DNA from: Erysipelotrichaceae bacterium
Lineage (GTDB): Bacteria > Bacillota_I > Bacilli_A > Erysipelotrichales > Erysipelotrichaceae
Length of the DNA: 64,000 nt
Direction: 5' to 3'
Assembly: GCA_017539105.1 (NCBI GenBank)
Contig: JAFYHQ010000033.1
Location: forward strand, 1-64,000
Position numbers and translations under genes: made by a program. How positions within the stretch are numbered: position 1 is the first letter of the stretch; every line of letters begins with the position of its first letter. Positions 1 through 6,763 of the stretch are shown here, one piece after another. Under the pieces are notes generated by a model that was not told the origin of the DNA, did no database searches, and saw only the letters and a program-made list of their open reading frames with translations.

Positions 1-60
1 AAGAATCATTTCCCTGAATTCTGGATCATACCTGTTGAACTTCTGTCCTTTCCTAGCCAT
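1..60 (-). CDS. IS3-family transposase OrfA, N-terminal fragment
   Basis: Twenty codons are visible from an ATG at 58-60 and the frame runs off the window. The peptide begins MARKGQKFNRY followed by DPEFREMIL. This is the start of the helix-turn-helix DNA-binding domain typical of IS3-family OrfA proteins, where a basic N-terminus precedes a (Y/F)xPEF(K/R) motif. A strong AAAGGAGGT site lies about ten bases upstream. Whether the element is intact cannot be judged from here. Confidence 0.6.
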   Translation of the reverse strand, partial: MARKGQKFNRYDPEFREMIL

Positions 61-139
61 AAGAAAAACTACCTCCTTTCGGAGATAGTTTCATTCATAA
101 GCCGTTTTTAATCAAGTGTACTAATCGGGGTACACTTCA
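1..139 (-). mobile_element. End of an IS3-like insertion sequence (cut by window edge)
   Basis: The left edge holds the start of a transposase OrfA-like reading frame, its AAAGGAGG ribosome binding site, and a terminal sequence ending in TG near position 139. The tip carries an 8-bp inverted repeat (AAGTGTAC at 114-121, GTACACTT at 130-137) around an 8-base spacer. The other end, and so the target-site duplication, lies outside the window. The IS3 family assignment rests on the short OrfA peptide and the tip, so the family is likely but the exact group is unknown. Confidence 0.6.
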
Positions 140-175
140 AACAAGGCGTTTTTATTTCATATTTTCAAAAATGGT

Positions 176-706
176 TCACAGATCCAGTACAGCGTAGATC
201 TCATCACCCTCCTGATAGCTTTCAGGCACTTCGACGAAACCGAAAGATCGGTATAATTCTTTCGCAATGATATTTTCCGGTTCATAAGACAATACGGCAA
301 ATTCCGCTTCACCGCATGGGAAAGTCCTGATGAAATCCAAAGCAAGCTTCATCGCTTCTTTTCCATATCCCCTTCCCTGGTATTTTTTATCGATCATGAA
401 ACGCCAGATGTAGTAGTAGAAACGATCTTCATGTTCCTTGTAGAAATCGCAGTTCATCCATGTTTCGTTGTCTTCTTCTTCCCAGTCATCTCCATAATTG
501 ATCATCAGGAAACCGACGACCGTGTCGTTGTTATAGATGGCGAAAGGAAAGACCGGTTCTTCGTCTGCCAGAGACAAATAAGCCTCGACCAGGCTGATCT
601 TGTTGCTGGCAACAAATCCTTTCTGTTCCTTCTTTACCCTGAGATCCAGAACAGTCTGCAGATTGTCGTAAGTGATTTTTTCTAAGTGTATATTCATCTT
701 CTTCAT
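176..706 (-). CDS. GNAT acetyltransferase, BltD/PaiA-like (polyamine-type)
   Basis: This is a 176-residue GCN5-related N-acetyltransferase that moves an acetyl group from acetyl-CoA to an amine. The N-terminal part (LRVKKEQ, FVASN, SLVEAY) resembles spermidine/spermine acetyltransferases of the BltD type. The acetyl-CoA loop is the Q-G-R-G-Y-G-K-E-A motif around residue 115, and ELYRSFGF forms the conserved C-terminal part. The start chosen is the ATG at 706; an in-frame GTG lies two codons earlier. A TGTTATCAT extended -10 element (713-718) ends six bases before this ATG and there is no Shine-Dalgarno, so the message may be leaderless. The polyamine substrate is an inference. Confidence 0.8.
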   Translation of the reverse strand: MKKMNIHLEKITYDNLQTVLDLRVKKEQKGFVASNKISLVEAYLSLADEEPVFPFAIYNNDTVVGFLMINYGDDWEEEDNETWMNCDFYKEHEDRFYYYIWRFMIDKKYQGRGYGKEAMKLALDFIRTFPCGEAEFAVLSYEPENIIAKELYRSFGFVEVPESYQEGDEIYAVLDL

Positions 707-731
707 AAACACATGATAACACTTTCAGGAT

Positions 732-758
732 AAAAAAAGAGCACTTGAAGTGCTCTTT
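732..758 (-). terminator. Rho-independent terminator after tRNA-Glu
   Basis: An 8-bp inverted repeat (GAGCACTT / AAGTGCTC at 739-746 and 748-755), extended by A-T pairs, is followed on the minus strand by seven T residues. It ends the tRNA-Glu transcript just before the acetyltransferase promoter. Confidence 0.9.
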
Positions 759-767
759 GCTTTTGAT

Positions 768-844
768 TGGTGATCAGTACGGGATTCGAACCCGTGAATG
801 TCGCCTTGAGAGGGCGATGTGTTAACCGTTTCACCAACTGACCA
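768..844 (-). tRNA. tRNA-Glu (anticodon CTC)
   Basis: The complement folds as a 77-nt tRNA including an encoded CCA end. The acceptor stem TGGTCAG pairs with CTGATCA, with one G-U. The T arm carries GGTTCGAATCC. The anticodon stem TCGCC/GGCGA closes the loop CTCTCAA, giving anticodon CTC (codon GAG). It lies just downstream of rplT, with only a GGAGC-TTTT-GCTCC hairpin lacking a T tract between them, so it may be transcribed with the infC-rpmI-rplT operon and then processed. Confidence 0.95.
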
Positions 845-864
845 TGAAGGAGCAAAAGCTCCTT

Positions 865-1401
865 TTACTCTTTTGCTTCCGCAGCTTCCGGAGCTTCTTC
901 CGTCTTCTTCTTACGGGTCCTCTTCGGTTTTTCTGCTGCTTCTTCTTTATTTTCAACTAATTCTTCGGTTTTTTCAACCTTTTCCGCTTTTTCTTCCTTA
1001 ACCGGCTTCTCTGCCTTTTCTGCTTTCTTCGCAGCTTTCTTTTCCGCAGGCTTGCCTTCCTTGGCGATCTTGCAGATGGATGCGAAACCTTCCGGATCGC
1101 TGATAGCGATTTCCGAAAGCATCTTTCTGTTGATCGTGACATCCGCTTCTTTCAGACCATGCATCAGTCTTGAATAAGTCATGCCATTCAGTCTTGCGGC
1201 AGCATTGATTCTGGCGATCCACAGTTTTCTCATTTCTCTCTTGAGCTGTTTTCTGTGGATGTAAGAATACTTCCAGGAATGCATGACCTGCTCATGCGCG
1301 GTCCTGTATAATAGGTGCTTGGATCCGAAATAACCGGAAGCGGCTTTTAAGATTTTCTTTCTTCTATTCCTTGTAGGAGTTGATCCTTTGATTCTTGACA
1401 T
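865..1401 (-). CDS. rplT: 50S ribosomal protein L20 with long charged C-terminal tail
   Basis: Residues 1-117 are a full L20: MSRIKGS, the basic R-N-R-R-K-K stretch, [19 protein letters not shown] and [12 protein letters not shown]20 binds 23S rRNA domain I early in assembly and, in Firmicutes and E. coli, also represses its own operon through the mRNA leader. Family members are about 118 residues long, whereas this one is 178. The last 60 residues are almost only Lys, Glu and Ala ([12 protein letters not shown]-type repeats), probably an extended or disordered tail. It is the last protein gene of the infC-rpmI-rplT operon, 13 bases after rpmI, and starts at an ATG with a GGGGGA site. Confidence 0.97.
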   Translation of the reverse strand: MSRIKGSTPTRNRRKKILKAASGYFGSKHLLYRTAHEQVMHSWKYSYIHRKQLKREMRKLWIARINAAARLNGMTYSRLMHGLKEADVTINRKMLSEIAISDPEGFASICKIAKEGKPAEKKAAKKAEKAEKPVKEEKAEKVEKTEELVENKEEAAEKPKRTRKKKTEEAPEAAEAKE

Positions 1402-1414
1402 ATTCTATTTCCCC

Positions 1415-1609
1415 CTATCCTTGTAACAGATCCCGATCTCTCTTGATATCGGTCTTATCCATCAGAGATGGCTTGTGCAGATGTTTCTTCTGTTTGTGCG
1501 TCTTGTTCTGCGCAAAGTGGGATACGTAATTGGAATACTTTCTGATCTTGCCTGTTCCCGTTTTCTTGACTCTCTTGGCGAAAGTCTTTTTTGTCTTCAT
1601 TTTTGGCAT
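1415..1609 (-). CDS. rpmI: 50S ribosomal protein L35
   Basis: This 64-residue, very basic protein has the L35 signature: MPKMKTKK at the N-terminus, then AKRVKKTGTGKI and the K-T-H-K-Q-K-K-H-L stretch. L35 is a small component of the large ribosomal subunit. It sits between infC and rplT, as in most bacteria, 13 bases from each neighbour, and has an AGGAGGAAAG site before its ATG. The length is normal for the family. Confidence 0.97.
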   Translation of the reverse strand: MPKMKTKKTFAKRVKKTGTGKIRKYSNYVSHFAQNKTHKQKKHLHKPSLMDKTDIKRDRDLLQG

Positions 1610-1622
1610 ATATTCTTTCCTC

Positions 1623-2147
1623 CTATTTCTTCTTAGGTATCAAAACACAAGACATGATGTTTCCGTCCAGTTTCGGCTCCTTATCGACGTTAGCGATATC
1701 GGACAATGCATCGATGAATTCATGCATGATCTTGAGACCGACTTCCTGACGGGTCATCATTCTTCCTCTGAAACGCATATCGATCTTGACGCGGGAAGAA
1801 CCTTCCAGCCACTTTCTGACCTGTTTCAGCTTCGTTTCAAAGTCATGCGTGTCGATGACAGGAGACAAGCGGATCGCTTTCATTTCCGTCACCTGCTGGT
1901 TCTTTTTCGCTTCCTTGGCCTTCTTCTGGGCTTCGAAACGGTATTTTCCATAATCCAGTATCTTGCATACCGGCGGTTTCGCTTGCGGAGCGACACAAAG
2001 AAGATCCAGATCGTTTTCGTAGGCAATGTTGATGGCATCATAAGATGACATCGTGCCCAACTGATTTCCTTCCTGATCGATGACCATGACTTCTTTGAAA
2101 CGGATACTTTCGTTTACCAGGTCATCATTGCTACGTTTCTGTGCTAT
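1623..2147 (-). CDS. infC: Translation initiation factor IF-3, predicted ATA start codon
   Basis: IF3 binds the 30S subunit, keeps it free of 50S and rejects non-standard start codons. The C-terminal domain is plain (RFRGRMMTRQEVG; end SCVLIPKKK), as is the linker after KPPVCKILDYGKYRFE. The first in-frame ATG, at 2087, falls inside the N-terminal domain and would remove the conserved LVNESIRFKEV region. Reading upstream, the frame is open to an ATA at 2145-2147, eight bases after GGGGGT, giving 174 residues that begin (M)AQKRSNDD. No ATG, GTG or TTG lies in this extension. Rare AUU/AUA-class starts on infC are known and let IF3 limit its own synthesis. The gene opens the operon with rpmI and rplT. 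Confidence 0.93.
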   Translation of the reverse strand: MAQKRSNDDLVNESIRFKEVMVIDQEGNQLGTMSSYDAINIAYENDLDLLCVAPQAKPPVCKILDYGKYRFEAQKKAKEAKKNQQVTEMKAIRLSPVIDTHDFETKLKQVRKWLEGSSRVKIDMRFRGRMMTRQEVGLKIMHEFIDALSDIANVDKEPKLDGNIMSCVLIPKKK

Positions 2148-2289
2148 AGTTTTTTACCCCCTGATTTAAATAAAAAGTGAGACTTGGTCTCACTTGAAAT
2201 ATCGTTACAATCTTGTAGCAATACGTTACCCAGGTTCATCGAACGTCAGGTGAGAAGTGAGACTTCTGCTTTCTACATGCTTTTTATTG
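2148..2289 (-). promoter_or_regulatory. infC leader with transcription attenuator (probable L20 leader)
   Basis: The roughly 140-nt leader of infC ends in a terminator-like hairpin. AAGTGAGAC (2187-2195) pairs with GTCTCACTT (2175-2183) around a three-base loop, and a T run follows. A second copy of GTCTCACTT lies upstream at 2255-2263 and can pair with the same AAGTGAGAC, giving an antiterminator that excludes the terminator. The upstream copy can also fold on itself (AGAAGT-CTC-ACTTCT). Position and logic match the L20-responsive leaders known upstream of infC in Firmicutes; that L20 is the ligand is an inference. Confidence 0.75.
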
Positions 2290-2295
2290 CTCTAT

Positions 2296-2325
2296 TATTT
2301 AAACATAATACGTTGAATCTGTCAA
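2296..2325 (-). promoter_or_regulatory. Promoter of infC-rpmI-rplT
   Basis: On the minus strand there is a perfect -35 TTGACA (2320-2325), an 18-base spacer and a TAAATA -10 (2296-2301). The predicted start is near 2289, upstream of the attenuator. The -35 lies just beyond the stop codon of the polysaccharide deacetylase gene. Confidence 0.75.
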
Positions 2326-2328
2326 CTG

Positions 2329-3270
2329 TCAGTGACATGCGACGGATCGATTGCATAAAGGAAGCAGGATATAGCCCTGTTTTCGTAGTCCCGTGATGAT
2401 ATCCGGAAGCGCTTTGAGCGTGTTTTCTGAGTAGTCATGCATCAACACGACCAGGATATTCTTGCCTTCCGTATTGTTCAAGACATTGGCGGTATAGGTT
2501 TCTGCAGACATGACTTTCTTGCCGTCTCCGGTTTCGGCATTCCAGTCCACATAGACATAATTGATGTCTTTCAGACGCGGAATGATGTATGGAGTCATGG
2601 ATGAGGTCCCGCTTCCTCCCGGAAAACGCATGACAGTGGTCTTATAGCCATAACGGTCGTAAATGAAACTGCGGTTCTTCAAAAGATCCTGAATGAAATA
2701 ATCTGCGGACTGATATACGCCTTCTTCTCCGAATTTATGAGATGCGGTATGGTTACCCAATGTATGGCCGGACGATATGATACGTCGATAGACCCTGTCA
2801 TAGACATCGCTGAATTCTTCATCATATCCGGTCGCTTCGCATTTCATGAGATAGAAGAAGGTCGCTCTGACTTCATATTCGTCCAGGACATCGAGAAAAC
2901 TCTCTGAAAGACGGTACGGTCCGTCATCGAAAGTCAGATAAGCGATCTTTTTATTTGTTTCTCCGGAAAGGATTTTCTGTTCAAGATCGATAATATCGTT
3001 ATAATAGGCTTCTTTTTCGTTTAGAATGAGTTCTTCAAAATCCTTGTACGAATCCAGTTCTTCCAGTTTCGTTTTATAGACAGCGCTTAAATCGTCCGTA
3101 AGCTGGTTCTGCTGTTCTATCTGCTCATCAAGAAAAGCATTCTGTTTTTTCAGTTCGATGATATTGCGATCAAACTTCAGATAGAAACAGAATATGATAA
3201 CTGTCATCAATAATGAACATACGTTCAGGATGATAGCTGTGATTTTAACTGCTCTCTCAGTCTTTTCCAT
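2329..3270 (-). CDS. Membrane-anchored polysaccharide deacetylase (NodB domain)
   Basis: This 313-residue protein has one N-terminal membrane segment (about residues 10-30), a coiled-coil stalk rich in Glu, Lys and Gln (about 35-100), and an extracellular NodB-homology domain. The domain carries the metal/catalytic motifs TFDDGP near residue 113 and the G-N-H-T-x-x-S-H zinc site near 175, with RFPGG further on. Such carbohydrate esterase family 4 enzymes remove acetyl groups from peptidoglycan or other surface sugars. The start overlaps the preceding small gene by 46 bases in another frame, with GAGGAA upstream, which suggests translational coupling. The substrate cannot be told from sequence. 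Confidence 0.88.
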   Translation of the reverse strand: MEKTERAVKITAIILNVCSLLMTVIIFCFYLKFDRNIIELKKQNAFLDEQIEQQNQLTDDLSAVYKTKLEELDSYKDFEELILNEKEAYYNDIIDLEQKILSGETNKKIAYLTFDDGPYRLSESFLDVLDEYEVRATFFYLMKCEATGYDEEFSDVYDRVYRRIISSGHTLGNHTASHKFGEEGVYQSADYFIQDLLKNRSFIYDRYGYKTTVMRFPGGSGTSSMTPYIIPRLKDINYVYVDWNAETGDGKKVMSAETYTANVLNNTEGKNILVVLMHDYSENTLKALPDIITGLRKQGYILLPLCNRSVACH

Positions 3271-3521
3271 AAAGCCAGTTCCTCATATCTGTCATCCTGT
3301 CTGTATCGTTCGATCTTTTCATCTGTTTCGCTGATCTTTTCACTGATCAGCTCATTGTCTTCGATCACCAGCTGCAGCTGTTTTTCCGAAAGGCTGTTTG
3401 CCACTTCGATTTCATCCTTTTTTCCTGCATATAAAAAATAACCCAAAACGCCGATCGCGATAATCAGCAGAAAAACGAAAATGCTGAGATACAAAACGAA
3501 TGATGTTCTATTTCTTTTCAT
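3225..3521 (-). CDS. Small single-pass membrane protein with coiled coil
   Basis: This 98-residue protein has a basic N-terminus (MKRNR), a hydrophobic segment at about residues 8-30, and a charged outer part with heptad-like spacing (SEKQLQLVIEDNELISEKI), probably a coiled coil. I recognise no family. It overlaps the downstream deacetylase by 46 bases, and both are single-pass proteins with coiled coils next to the membrane. The two could form a complex, but that is inference. It belongs to the rdgB-to-deacetylase transcription unit and lies 12 bases after the phosphodiesterase gene. Confidence 0.75.
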   Translation of the reverse strand: MKRNRTSFVLYLSIFVFLLIIAIGVLGYFLYAGKKDEIEVANSLSEKQLQLVIEDNELISEKISETDEKIERYRQDDRYEELALWKRLREQLKSQLSS

Positions 3522-3533
3522 ATGCTTGTCTTC

Positions 3534-3989
3534 TTATAGGTCGATCCTCTGTACTCTTACATTCTCTTTATCAAGATAGAGCCTTGCATAGCATGGCGCC
3601 GTGAGATCTCGGTTCCGCCAGCAGCTTCCCGGATTGATGAAATGGATCCCCCCGATCAGTTCATCGCAAAACATATGCGTATGCCCGAACAGCACGATAT
3701 CCGCTTCATGGCTTTGCGCCTTAAATACGAAACTATTCATGGAATACGTATATCCGTCTCCATGCAGCATCAGGATCCGATGACCTTCCAGTTCGATGAT
3801 CCTCTGCTTTGGATAATCGTAGTTCCAGTCATTGTTCCCTTTGACGCTGATAAACGGTTCGATTTCTTTGGGATCCCGCATCGAATCGCCTAGATGAAAA
3901 TAGTAATCGCAGGCAGGATTATCGCTCAAGATCTTCTGGATCGATGTTTCATCTCCGTGATTATCGGATGCGACACATATTTTCAGCAT
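3534..3989 (-). CDS. YfcE/MJ0936-type metallophosphoesterase
   Basis: This 151-residue calcineurin-like phosphoesterase has its metal-binding motifs in order: ASDNHGD (D and H), HLGDSM, KGNND, LMLHGD and the GHTH box near residue 106, then NPGS. Small proteins of this family hydrolyse phosphodiesters; the physiological substrate is usually unknown. I chose the ATG at 3989, which overlaps the trmL stop in ATGCTGA. A longer frame reaching to 4136 would lie inside trmL and adds residues with no family similarity. The overlap suggests coupled translation with trmL. Confidence 0.85.
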   Translation of the reverse strand: MLKICVASDNHGDETSIQKILSDNPACDYYFHLGDSMRDPKEIEPFISVKGNNDWNYDYPKQRIIELEGHRILMLHGDGYTYSMNSFVFKAQSHEADIVLFGHTHMFCDELIGGIHFINPGSCWRNRDLTAPCYARLYLDKENVRVQRIDL

Positions 3990-4489
3990 TTCAGTAAAAA
4001 ATCTTCTCCTTTGATGTATTCTCTGGGACTCAGATCGCCGAAACCGATCTGTCTCAGACATTCGTAAGCGCCGATGGCGACACAGTTGGATAGGTTCAAG
4101 CTTCTGGCATCTTTGCGCATCGGGATCCTGTAGCATTCATCCAGATGTTCCTTCAGGATCTTTTTATCGATGCCTGTCGATTCTTTTCCAAAGACCAGAT
4201 AGATGTCCTGATTTTTGTCAAAGACGCATTCTTCGAACGATTTCAAGGCATATCTCGTAAAATAGACGAACTGCCCTTTCTTGTCCCGAATGAAATGTTC
4301 CCAATCCGGATAGACGACATATTCCATTTCTTTGCGGTAGTCCAGACCGCTGCGTTTCAGATGCTTGTCATCAAGAATGAATCCGAAAGGTTCAACCAGG
4401 TGCAGCTTCATCTCGAATACGCTGCACGTACGCATGATATTACCCGTATTCTGCGGGATTTCCGGCTCGAATAAGACGATATTAACCAT
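3983..4489 (-). CDS. trmL: tRNA (cytidine/uridine-34-2'-O)-methyltransferase
   Basis: This 168-residue SPOUT-class methyltransferase adds a 2'-O-methyl group to the wobble base of tRNA-Leu isoacceptors, using S-adenosylmethionine. The N-terminus (MVNIVLFEPEIPQNTGNIMRT) is characteristic of TrmL/CspR. The knot-forming C-terminal motifs are YLVFGKESTG, R-I-P-M-R and SLNLSNCVAIGAYE. Length and motif order are standard. It overlaps the upstream membrane protein gene by 8 bases and the downstream phosphodiesterase by 7, within the same operon. Confidence 0.92.
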   Translation of the reverse strand: MVNIVLFEPEIPQNTGNIMRTCSVFEMKLHLVEPFGFILDDKHLKRSGLDYRKEMEYVVYPDWEHFIRDKKGQFVYFTRYALKSFEECVFDKNQDIYLVFGKESTGIDKKILKEHLDECYRIPMRKDARSLNLSNCVAIGAYECLRQIGFGDLSPREYIKGEDFLLKC

Positions 4490-5180
4490 TCGATGACCTG
4501 CGGTTCATATACAGCAAGAAATTGCCCAGCAAAAGGCTTCCGATGAACGTAAAGAAGATCCGGGAAACAAGATGGAAGAAAAATGTAGGCGGAACGATCA
4601 TGATCAGGATGTCCTTCCTGAGATCCAGGATCCAGAGATCGTTGCCTGGAAAGAACACGTGATGGAAATTCGTCCAGAAGGAATCGAAATCAATGAAGAC
4701 CCAGGCGCCTAAAAGCAGGAATATTGCCAGTACGATCAGCAGTACTTTCTTATATATGCCAAATAATTCTGCCAAAGGGTATTTTTTTACAACAAGATAG
4801 ATCAGCGTCAGTACAAATACGACGCCGGAAACGACCAGAAGCTTGTTGGCAAAGAGATTGAGATTCCGTACATCGATCATATGCAGTTTTTCGTCATCGG
4901 TAAAGACTTCGCGCAGTTGCCCTTTTATCGTCATCTGTCGGTCTAAAGAAGCATCTTTATCATTCAGATAGCTTAAAGTGAAATGGGTCAAATCATCCAG
5001 TTCTTCTTCCGAAATGCCGATATGTTCCGGAATGGACTTCCCATACAAAGTCAAAGTGCGATGCTCGGAAGCATAGAACGGCTCATAAAAGCACCAGAAA
5101 TGTACGTTTCCAAGAAAAGCGAAAAGGATAAAGGTGATGGAACAGAGATAACTAATGAACCTATAGCTTGTCTTTGGCAT
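4482..5180 (-). CDS. lit: TIGR01906/DUF1461 membrane protein, Lit-like lipoprotein transacylase
   Basis: This 232-residue integral membrane protein has an N-terminal transmembrane segment, an extracytoplasmic region (residues about 32-105, with HIGISEEEL and LNLFANK), and three or four further membrane spans. The conserved F-x-x-F-H-H-V-F-F-P-G-N-D-x-W stretch near residue 170 and the following P-x-x-F-F-F-H match the DUF1461 family. Members of that family, named Lit in Firmicutes, move an acyl chain within bacterial lipoproteins to make the lyso form. The N-terminus overlaps rdgB by 20 bases and has an AAAGGAG site. Family assignment is good; activity here is an inference. Confidence 0.78.
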   Translation of the reverse strand: MPKTSYRFISYLCSITFILFAFLGNVHFWCFYEPFYASEHRTLTLYGKSIPEHIGISEEELDDLTHFTLSYLNDKDASLDRQMTIKGQLREVFTDDEKLHMIDVRNLNLFANKLLVVSGVVFVLTLIYLVVKKYPLAELFGIYKKVLLIVLAIFLLLGAWVFIDFDSFWTNFHHVFFPGNDLWILDLRKDILIMIVPPTFFFHLVSRIFFTFIGSLLLGNFLLYMNRRSSNG

Positions 5181-5751
5181 CGATGATCCACTCCTTTAAA
5201 GCCTTGGCACGATGGGAATGTTCGTTCTTGAACGCGTCCCCGAGCTCCGCTTCCGTTTTATTGTATTTCGGGATAATGAAGATCGGATCATATCCGAATC
5301 CTTCGCTTCCGGCTTTCTCATAAGCGATACGGCCCTCATTGATCCCTTCATAGTACGAAACATTGTCATTCTCATCGATGAAACACATGACATCGACAAA
5401 CTGCGCTCCTCTGTCTTCTACTCCTTCCATGAGTTCCAGGATCCTGTCGCATTTATGATCATAGTCCAGATCGCCTAAAAAACGTGCGGAATGGATCCCC
5501 GGCCCTCCATCAAAATGGTCGACACAGATCCCTGAATCATCCGCGATCGTCGGATAATGGAACAGATCATGGTAGTAGCTGGCTTTGATATAGGCGTTTT
5601 CCTGAAAAGAACTGCCATTTTCATCCGGTTCTTCATGATGATCGAAATCCGCGGGACATAAAAGTTCGACCTCGACCCCGTTACGATCCAGGATATCTCT
5701 GATTTCTCTGATCTTATTCTTGTTGTTGGATGCGATAAATAGTTTTTTCAC
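5161..5751 (-). CDS. rdgB: XTP/dITP diphosphatase (HAM1/RdgB family)
   Basis: This house-cleaning enzyme hydrolyses non-canonical purine triphosphates (dITP, XTP) to monophosphates and pyrophosphate. The 196 residues carry FIASNNKNKIREI at the N-terminus, TIADDSGICVDHFDGGPGIHSARF in the middle and GFGYDPIF towards the end, all hallmarks of the family. The start is a GTG at 5751. A TATAAT (5759-5764) ends seven bases before it and no Shine-Dalgarno is present, so the message may be leaderless. It heads the operon running to the deacetylase. Confidence 0.94.
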   Translation of the reverse strand: MKKLFIASNNKNKIREIRDILDRNGVEVELLCPADFDHHEEPDENGSSFQENAYIKASYYHDLFHYPTIADDSGICVDHFDGGPGIHSARFLGDLDYDHKCDRILELMEGVEDRGAQFVDVMCFIDENDNVSYYEGINEGRIAYEKAGSEGFGYDPIFIIPKYNKTEAELGDAFKNEHSHRAKALKEWIIDAKDKL

Positions 5752-5758
5752 AATAAAA

Positions 5759-5782
5759 ATTATATCCTAAAACGGATATAAT
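5759..5782 (-). promoter_or_regulatory. Palindrome serving as phoH terminator and/or rdgB -10 region
   Basis: A 9-bp inverted repeat (ATTATATCC / GGATATAAT, six-base loop) lies between phoH and rdgB. On the minus strand it is followed by T residues, so it could end the phoH transcript. Its 3' arm also contains TATAAT, placed seven bases before the rdgB GTG, with a possible TTCACG -35 at 19-base spacing. The two roles may be combined. Confidence 0.55.
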
Positions 5783-5809
5783 TCGTGAATTTTCTTATCT
5801 GTTTTCCAT

Positions 5810-6754
5810 TCAGATCTGGAACTTGTCGATAATCGTCTGTACCAGAGGATTGCGGATGACATCGTCGCGGTTGAATTCGATGAAGCCGATGCCTTCCACG
5901 CCTTGCAGCTTTTCTTTGGCGATGATCAGTCCCGACTTGTTCCTGCTGATATTCAGATCGATCTGGGTCGTATCGCCGTTGACGATCATCTTGGAATTGA
6001 ATCCCAGTCTAGTCAGGAACATCAGCATCTGTTTATCCGTGGTATTCTGTGCCTCATCTAGGATAACGAATGCTTCATCCAGGGTGCGGCCGCGCATATA
6101 AGCCAAAGGAATGACCTGAATGATACCCTTTTCGATGTACCTGTCTTTCTTTTCGGAGCCCAGGATCACATCCAAAGCATCGTAGATCGGCATCAGATAC
6201 GGGTCCACTTTCTCCTTGAGATCGCCGGGAAGAAAACCCAGCGACTCTCCCGCTTCCACCGCAGGACGGGATATGATGATCTTGTTTACTTTTTCTTTTT
6301 TCAGATAATGGACTGCCAATAGGACTGCCAGAAAAGTCTTTCCTGTTCCTGCAGGTCCGCTGCAGAAGACGAGGTCGTTGTTTCTGACTTCTTCCACGAA
6401 ACGGTACTGATTGTAGGTTTTTGGTTTGTATGGTTTTCCGTTATAGGAATAACTGATGATGTCTTCTTTGTAGGAAGGAACATCTTCGATTTCGTTGAGA
6501 TGGATGAAAGACTGACGGATCAGGTCCGGATCGATCAGTTCGTGCCTGCTGTGCGAGACAAGATAGTCCATGTGTTTCGTGAAGCGATGAAACAGTTCTT
6601 CATCATCGCTTAAAAGCTTGAAACAGTCATCACGATAGACGATGCCGCAACCGTATAGTTCTTCCAGCAGGCTGATATTGGCGTCATTGACGCCGATGAT
6701 ATTCTTGATGCTTTCGTGATCAAGATCGTTGAATATGTATTCCATTGCTTTCAT
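5810..6754 (-). CDS. phoH: PhoH-family ATPase
   Basis: This 314-residue protein has an N-terminal KH-like/PhoH N-domain (residues 1-110) and a P-loop ATPase core. Walker A is GPAGTGKT near residue 135, followed by ISRPAVEAGESLGFLPGD, which is diagnostic for PhoH. Walker B is FVILDEAQN, and NGDTTQID lies near residue 260. PhoH proteins are conserved ATPases linked to RNA metabolism and ribosome maturation. It begins about ten bases after the PfkB-family gene with only a weak GTGG site, so it is probably translated from the same mRNA. A second ATG lies four codons in. Confidence 0.92.
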   Translation of the reverse strand: MKAMEYIFNDLDHESIKNIIGVNDANISLLEELYGCGIVYRDDCFKLLSDDEELFHRFTKHMDYLVSHSRHELIDPDLIRQSFIHLNEIEDVPSYKEDIISYSYNGKPYKPKTYNQYRFVEEVRNNDLVFCSGPAGTGKTFLAVLLAVHYLKKEKVNKIIISRPAVEAGESLGFLPGDLKEKVDPYLMPIYDALDVILGSEKKDRYIEKGIIQVIPLAYMRGRTLDEAFVILDEAQNTTDKQMLMFLTRLGFNSKMIVNGDTTQIDLNISRNKSGLIIAKEKLQGVEGIGFIEFNRDDVIRNPLVQTIIDKFQI

Positions 6755-6763
6755 TAAACCACA

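Noticed and set aside
845-864. GGAGC-TTTT-GCTCC hairpin between rplT and tRNA-Glu as a terminator
   Set aside because: No T tract follows on the minus strand, so it is more likely a processing or spacer structure.
3990-4136. N-terminal extension of the metallophosphoesterase into trmL
   Set aside because: The extra 49 residues are a basic, family-unlike translation of the trmL 3' end; the ATG at 3989 gives the canonical start.
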